Source: Streptomyces nymphaeiformis (GTDB lineage: Bacteria > Actinomycetota > Actinomycetes > Streptomycetales > Streptomycetaceae). Taken from it: a DNA stretch of 33,422 nt. Below the pieces are notes generated by a model. The model was not told the DNA's origin. It did no database searches and saw nothing but the letters and a program-made list of their open reading frames with translations. This document shows positions 31,296 through 33,422 of this stretch, in pieces. The stretch covers positions 1-33,422 of the forward strand of contig NZ_JACHJY010000024.1 in assembly GCF_014203895.1 (NCBI RefSeq). The letters run 5' to 3'. Every line of letters starts with the position of its first letter. The stretch's first letter is position 1. Position numbers and translations under genes: made by a program.

Positions 31296-32261
31296 ATGAG
31301 CGCGTCAGGCGGAACCAAGGCGATCGTGGCGGCACTCGCCGCCAACCTCGCGATCGCCGTAGCCAAGTTCGTGGCGTTCCTCTTCAGCGGTTCGTCGTCG
31401 ATGCTCGCCGAGGCCGTCCACTCGCTGGCCGACTCCGGGAACCAGGGCCTGCTGCTCCTCGGCGGCAAGAAGGCCCAGCGCGAGGCCACCCCGCAGCACC
31501 CCTTCGGCTACGGCCGCGAGCGCTACATCTACGCCTTCCTCGTCTCCATCGTGCTCTTCTCCGTCGGTGGCATGTTCGCCATCTACGAGGGCTACGAGAA
31601 GATCAAGCACCCGCACCCCATCGAGGCCTGGTACTGGCCGGTCGGCGTCCTGGTCTTCGCGATCATCGCCGAGGGCTTCTCCTTCCGGACCGCCATCAAG
31701 GAGTCGAACGAGCTCCGCGGCAACCAGTCCTGGAGGCAGTTCGTCCGCCGCGCGAAGGCCCCGGAGCTGCCGGTCGTCCTCCTGGAGGACTTCGGCGCGC
31801 TGATCGGTCTCGTCCTCGCCCTCGGCGGCGTCGGCCTGGCGCTGGCCACCGACGACGGCGTCTGGGACGGCATCGGCACCGTCTGCATCGGTGTCCTCCT
31901 CGTCCTCATCGCGCTCGTCCTCGCCGCCGAGACCAAGTCGCTGCTCCTCGGCGAGGCCGCCGGCACCGAAGAGGTCAAGAAGATCGAGGAGGCCGTCGTC
32001 GACGGCGAGACCGTCACCCGCCTCATCCACATGCGCACGCTCCACCTCGGCCCCGAGGAGCTCCTCGTCGCCGCCAAGATCGCCGTCCAGCACGACGACA
32101 CGGCCACCGAGGTCGCGAACGCCATCAACGCCGCCGAGGAGCGCATCCGCGCCGCCGTCCCGATCGCCCGGGTCATCTACCTGGAGCCCGACATCTACAG
32201 CGAGGCGGCGGCCTCGGCGGGCAACAACCCGGCCAAGACCCCGGGCGGCCCCGGCCACTGA
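31296..32261 (+). CDS. cation diffusion facilitator family transporter
   Basis: The 321-residue inner-membrane protein should export divalent metal (Zn, Co, Mn or similar) in exchange for protons. TM2 carries the CDF site His42-x3-Asp46 (EAVHSLADSGNQ), followed by the family loop HPFGYGRERY (68-77). Further hydrophobic helices are near 80-100, 112-130, 160-185 and 195-215, with a cytoplasmic C-terminal domain from about 220. In the fifth helix only Asp165 (LLEDFGALIG) remains where the usual pair is HxxxD or DxxxD, as in SLC30A9-like proteins, so metal choice may be unusual. Placement after manA (a zinc enzyme) is suggestive only. Confidence 0.9.
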   Translation: MSASGGTKAIVAALAANLAIAVAKFVAFLFSGSSSMLAEAVHSLADSGNQGLLLLGGKKAQREATPQHPFGYGRERYIYAFLVSIVLFSVGGMFAIYEGYEKIKHPHPIEAWYWPVGVLVFAIIAEGFSFRTAIKESNELRGNQSWRQFVRRAKAPELPVVLLEDFGALIGLVLALGGVGLALATDDGVWDGIGTVCIGVLLVLIALVLAAETKSLLLGEAAGTEEVKKIEEAVVDGETVTRLIHMRTLHLGPEELLVAAKIAVQHDDTATEVANAINAAEERIRAAVPIARVIYLEPDIYSEAAASAGNNPAKTPGGPGH

Positions 32262-32289
32262 CACACGGCCGGACACACCGCACCACCTC

Positions 32290-32320
32290 AGGCCCCCGGG
32301 ACGACACGACCCGGGGGCCT
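32290..32320 (+). terminator. terminator hairpin after the CDF transporter gene
   Basis: An 11-bp perfect stem (32290-32300 with 32310-32320) with a 9-base loop starts 29 bases after the transporter stop. Confidence 0.8.
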
Positions 32321-32475
32321 CGCACATCCGCCCGCCGGCTGCCCGGCTACCCGCACGCCCTACGCCCGCACGTCTGTACGGGCAGGCGGCAACGGGCGCG
32401 AGAAACCCCGGTCCTCGGGGCACCGAAGCCCCGCCCGGCCCTGATGCGGACTGTGGCCGCCCGCACTGATCGGTG

Positions 32476-32664
32476 TAGATTCGTGACCAGCCAGACGTCG
32501 CTGCTGATGGCGGTCGGGCGGTCCGCGGACCGGCCGAGGGAGAGAGGGCCTCCGACGACGGCACCGAGGAAGCACCCGGGCATTCGTATGTCCAGGGGGC
32601 TTTTCCGTGGTGCCAGGCGCCTCAACCGACCCTCGCACTCGCACACACGAGGAGCAGCCCAGTC
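32476..32664 (+). promoter_or_regulatory. probable promoter (-10 TAGATT) and long leader of ahcY
   Basis: TAGATT (32476-32481) fits the actinomycete -10 pattern TANNNT, but its -35 region is poor. If used, the ahcY leader is about 177 nt. It contains a 14-bp perfect palindrome, CGGTCCGCGGACCG (32519-32532). An ORF open from 32444 ends in a TGA overlapping the ahcY ATG. I could not match the leader to the SAH or SAM riboswitch consensus. The gap before it (32321-32475) shows nothing I can name. Confidence 0.4.
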
Positions 32665-33422
32665 ATGACGACTGCCGCCCACCAGGACTTCAAGGTCGCC
32701 GACCTCTCCCTGGCCACCTTCGGCCGCAAGGAGATCACCCTCGCCGAGCACGAGATGCCCGGCCTGATGTCGATCCGCCGCGAGTACGCGGAGACGCAGC
32801 CGCTGGCCGGCGCCCGGATCACCGGCTCGCTGCACATGACGGTGCAGACCGCCGTCCTCATCGAGACCCTGGTCGCCCTCGGCGCCGAGGTCCGCTGGGC
32901 CTCCTGCAACATCTTCTCCACCCAGGACCACGCCGCCGCGGCCATCGCCGTCGGCCCGAACGGCACCCCGGAGAACCCGCAGGGCGTCCCGGTCTTCGCC
33001 TGGAAGGGCGAGACGCTGGAGGAGTACTGGTGGTGCACGGAGCAGGCGCTGACCTGGCCGAACACCCCCACCGGCGGCCCGAACATGATCCTGGACGACG
33101 GCGGTGACGCCACCCTCCTCGTCCACAAGGGCGTCGAGTTCGAGAAGGCCGGCTCGGCCCCGGACCCGGCCACCGCGGACAGCGAGGAGTACGGCTACAT
33201 CCTCCGCCTCCTCAACCGCACCCTCGCCGAGTCCCCGCAGAAGTGGACGCAGCTCGCGTCCGAGATCCGCGGCGTGACCGAGGAGACCACCACCGGTGTC
33301 CACCGTCTCTACGAGATGATGCAGGCTGGCACCCTGCTCTTCCCGGCGATCAACGTGAACGACGCCGTGACGAAGTCGAAGTTCGACAACAAGTACGGCT
33401 GCCGCCACTCGCTGATCGACGG
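32665..33422 (+). CDS. ahcY: S-adenosylhomocysteine hydrolase, N-terminal part
   Basis: The first 252 codons are present; the gene runs off the window. The enzyme splits S-adenosylhomocysteine to adenosine and homocysteine, clearing the inhibitor of methyltransferases. Typical motifs are EMPGLMSIRREYAETQPL, GARITGSLHMTVQTAVL (substrate site), ALGAEVRWASCNIFSTQDHAAA, MILDDGGDATLLVHKG and the TTTGVHRLYEM and FPAINVNDAVTKSKFDNKYG stretch leading to the NAD domain. GAGGAG lies 10 bases before the ATG at 32665. Confidence 0.97.
   Translation, partial: MTTAAHQDFKVADLSLATFGRKEITLAEHEMPGLMSIRREYAETQPLAGARITGSLHMTVQTAVLIETLVALGAEVRWASCNIFSTQDHAAAAIAVGPNGTPENPQGVPVFAWKGETLEEYWWCTEQALTWPNTPTGGPNMILDDGGDATLLVHKGVEFEKAGSAPDPATADSEEYGYILRLLNRTLAESPQKWTQLASEIRGVTEETTTGVHRLYEMMQAGTLLFPAINVNDAVTKSKFDNKYGCRHSLID

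Noticed and set aside
32640..32665. SAH riboswitch core (GAGGAGC...) just before ahcY
   Set aside because: The GAGGAG here is simply the ribosome site 10 bases before the ATG; the flanking pairing elements of the riboswitch are absent.
1..33422. CRISPR array, prophage, transposon or tRNA gene
   Set aside because: No short regular repeats with unique spacers, transposase-like protein, att-like flanking repeat or cloverleaf was seen; the only tandem array has no spacers.

Overview
The window is a stretch of very GC-rich actinomycete chromosome. A WhiB orthologue of the classical 87-residue size, GTG starts, coenzyme F420 genes, a five-copy LCP family and dispersed repeats of a kind I associate with Streptomyces intergenic regions all point to Streptomyces. 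It looks like a core-chromosome locus (the whiB / manB / ahcY neighbourhood). I see no phage, IS element, CRISPR array, tRNA or rRNA.

Layout. (1) Bases 1-96 hold the tail of an acyl-CoA dehydrogenase, ending at a strong bidirectional terminator. (2) Bases 150-9764 are an envelope-polymer block: five LytR-CpsA-Psr (LCP) genes on the minus strand, interrupted by a plus-strand hotdog thioesterase and a family 2 glycosyltransferase. (3) Bases 10022-15458 hold a TIGR03089 protein (minus), a secreted PGRP-type amidase, a GDP-mannose pyrophosphorylase-like enzyme, an AlkA-like glycosylase and an unrecognised protein (plus). A ~210-bp inverted repeat lies between the last two groups. (4) Bases 15542-18473 on the minus strand are cysteine dioxygenase, fbiA and fbiB. 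Upstream of the dioxygenase, at 18627-18719, is a 30-codon ORF ending in a run of cysteine codons. (5) Bases 19072-24895 hold whiB with a good sigma70-type promoter, then a 1227-residue glycosyltransferase/membrane protein translationally coupled to a DUF5719 exported protein. (6) Bases 24990-33422 hold a degenerate zincin-fold protein (minus), then DUF3499, phosphomannomutase, a Trm112-like zinc protein, a SIS/PGI-PMI-like protein, mannose-6-phosphate isomerase, a cation diffusion facilitator and the start of S-adenosylhomocysteine hydrolase, all plus.

How it fits together. manA, manB and the ManC-like gene can convert fructose-6-phosphate to mannose-6-P, mannose-1-P and GDP-mannose. The glycosyltransferases can consume activated sugars, and LCP enzymes attach lipid-linked glycopolymers to peptidoglycan, so much of the window looks like one envelope-glycan neighbourhood around the developmental regulator whiB.

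The most novel signal is the polycysteine short ORF in the cysteine dioxygenase leader, a candidate cysteine-sensing attenuator that may also reach the F420 genes downstream. The second is a 20-copy degenerate 20-21-bp tandem array (28032-28436), next to a nested dispersed repeat, in the 759-bp gap before the SIS gene. All functional calls come from reading the sequence and recalling families; no search was run.
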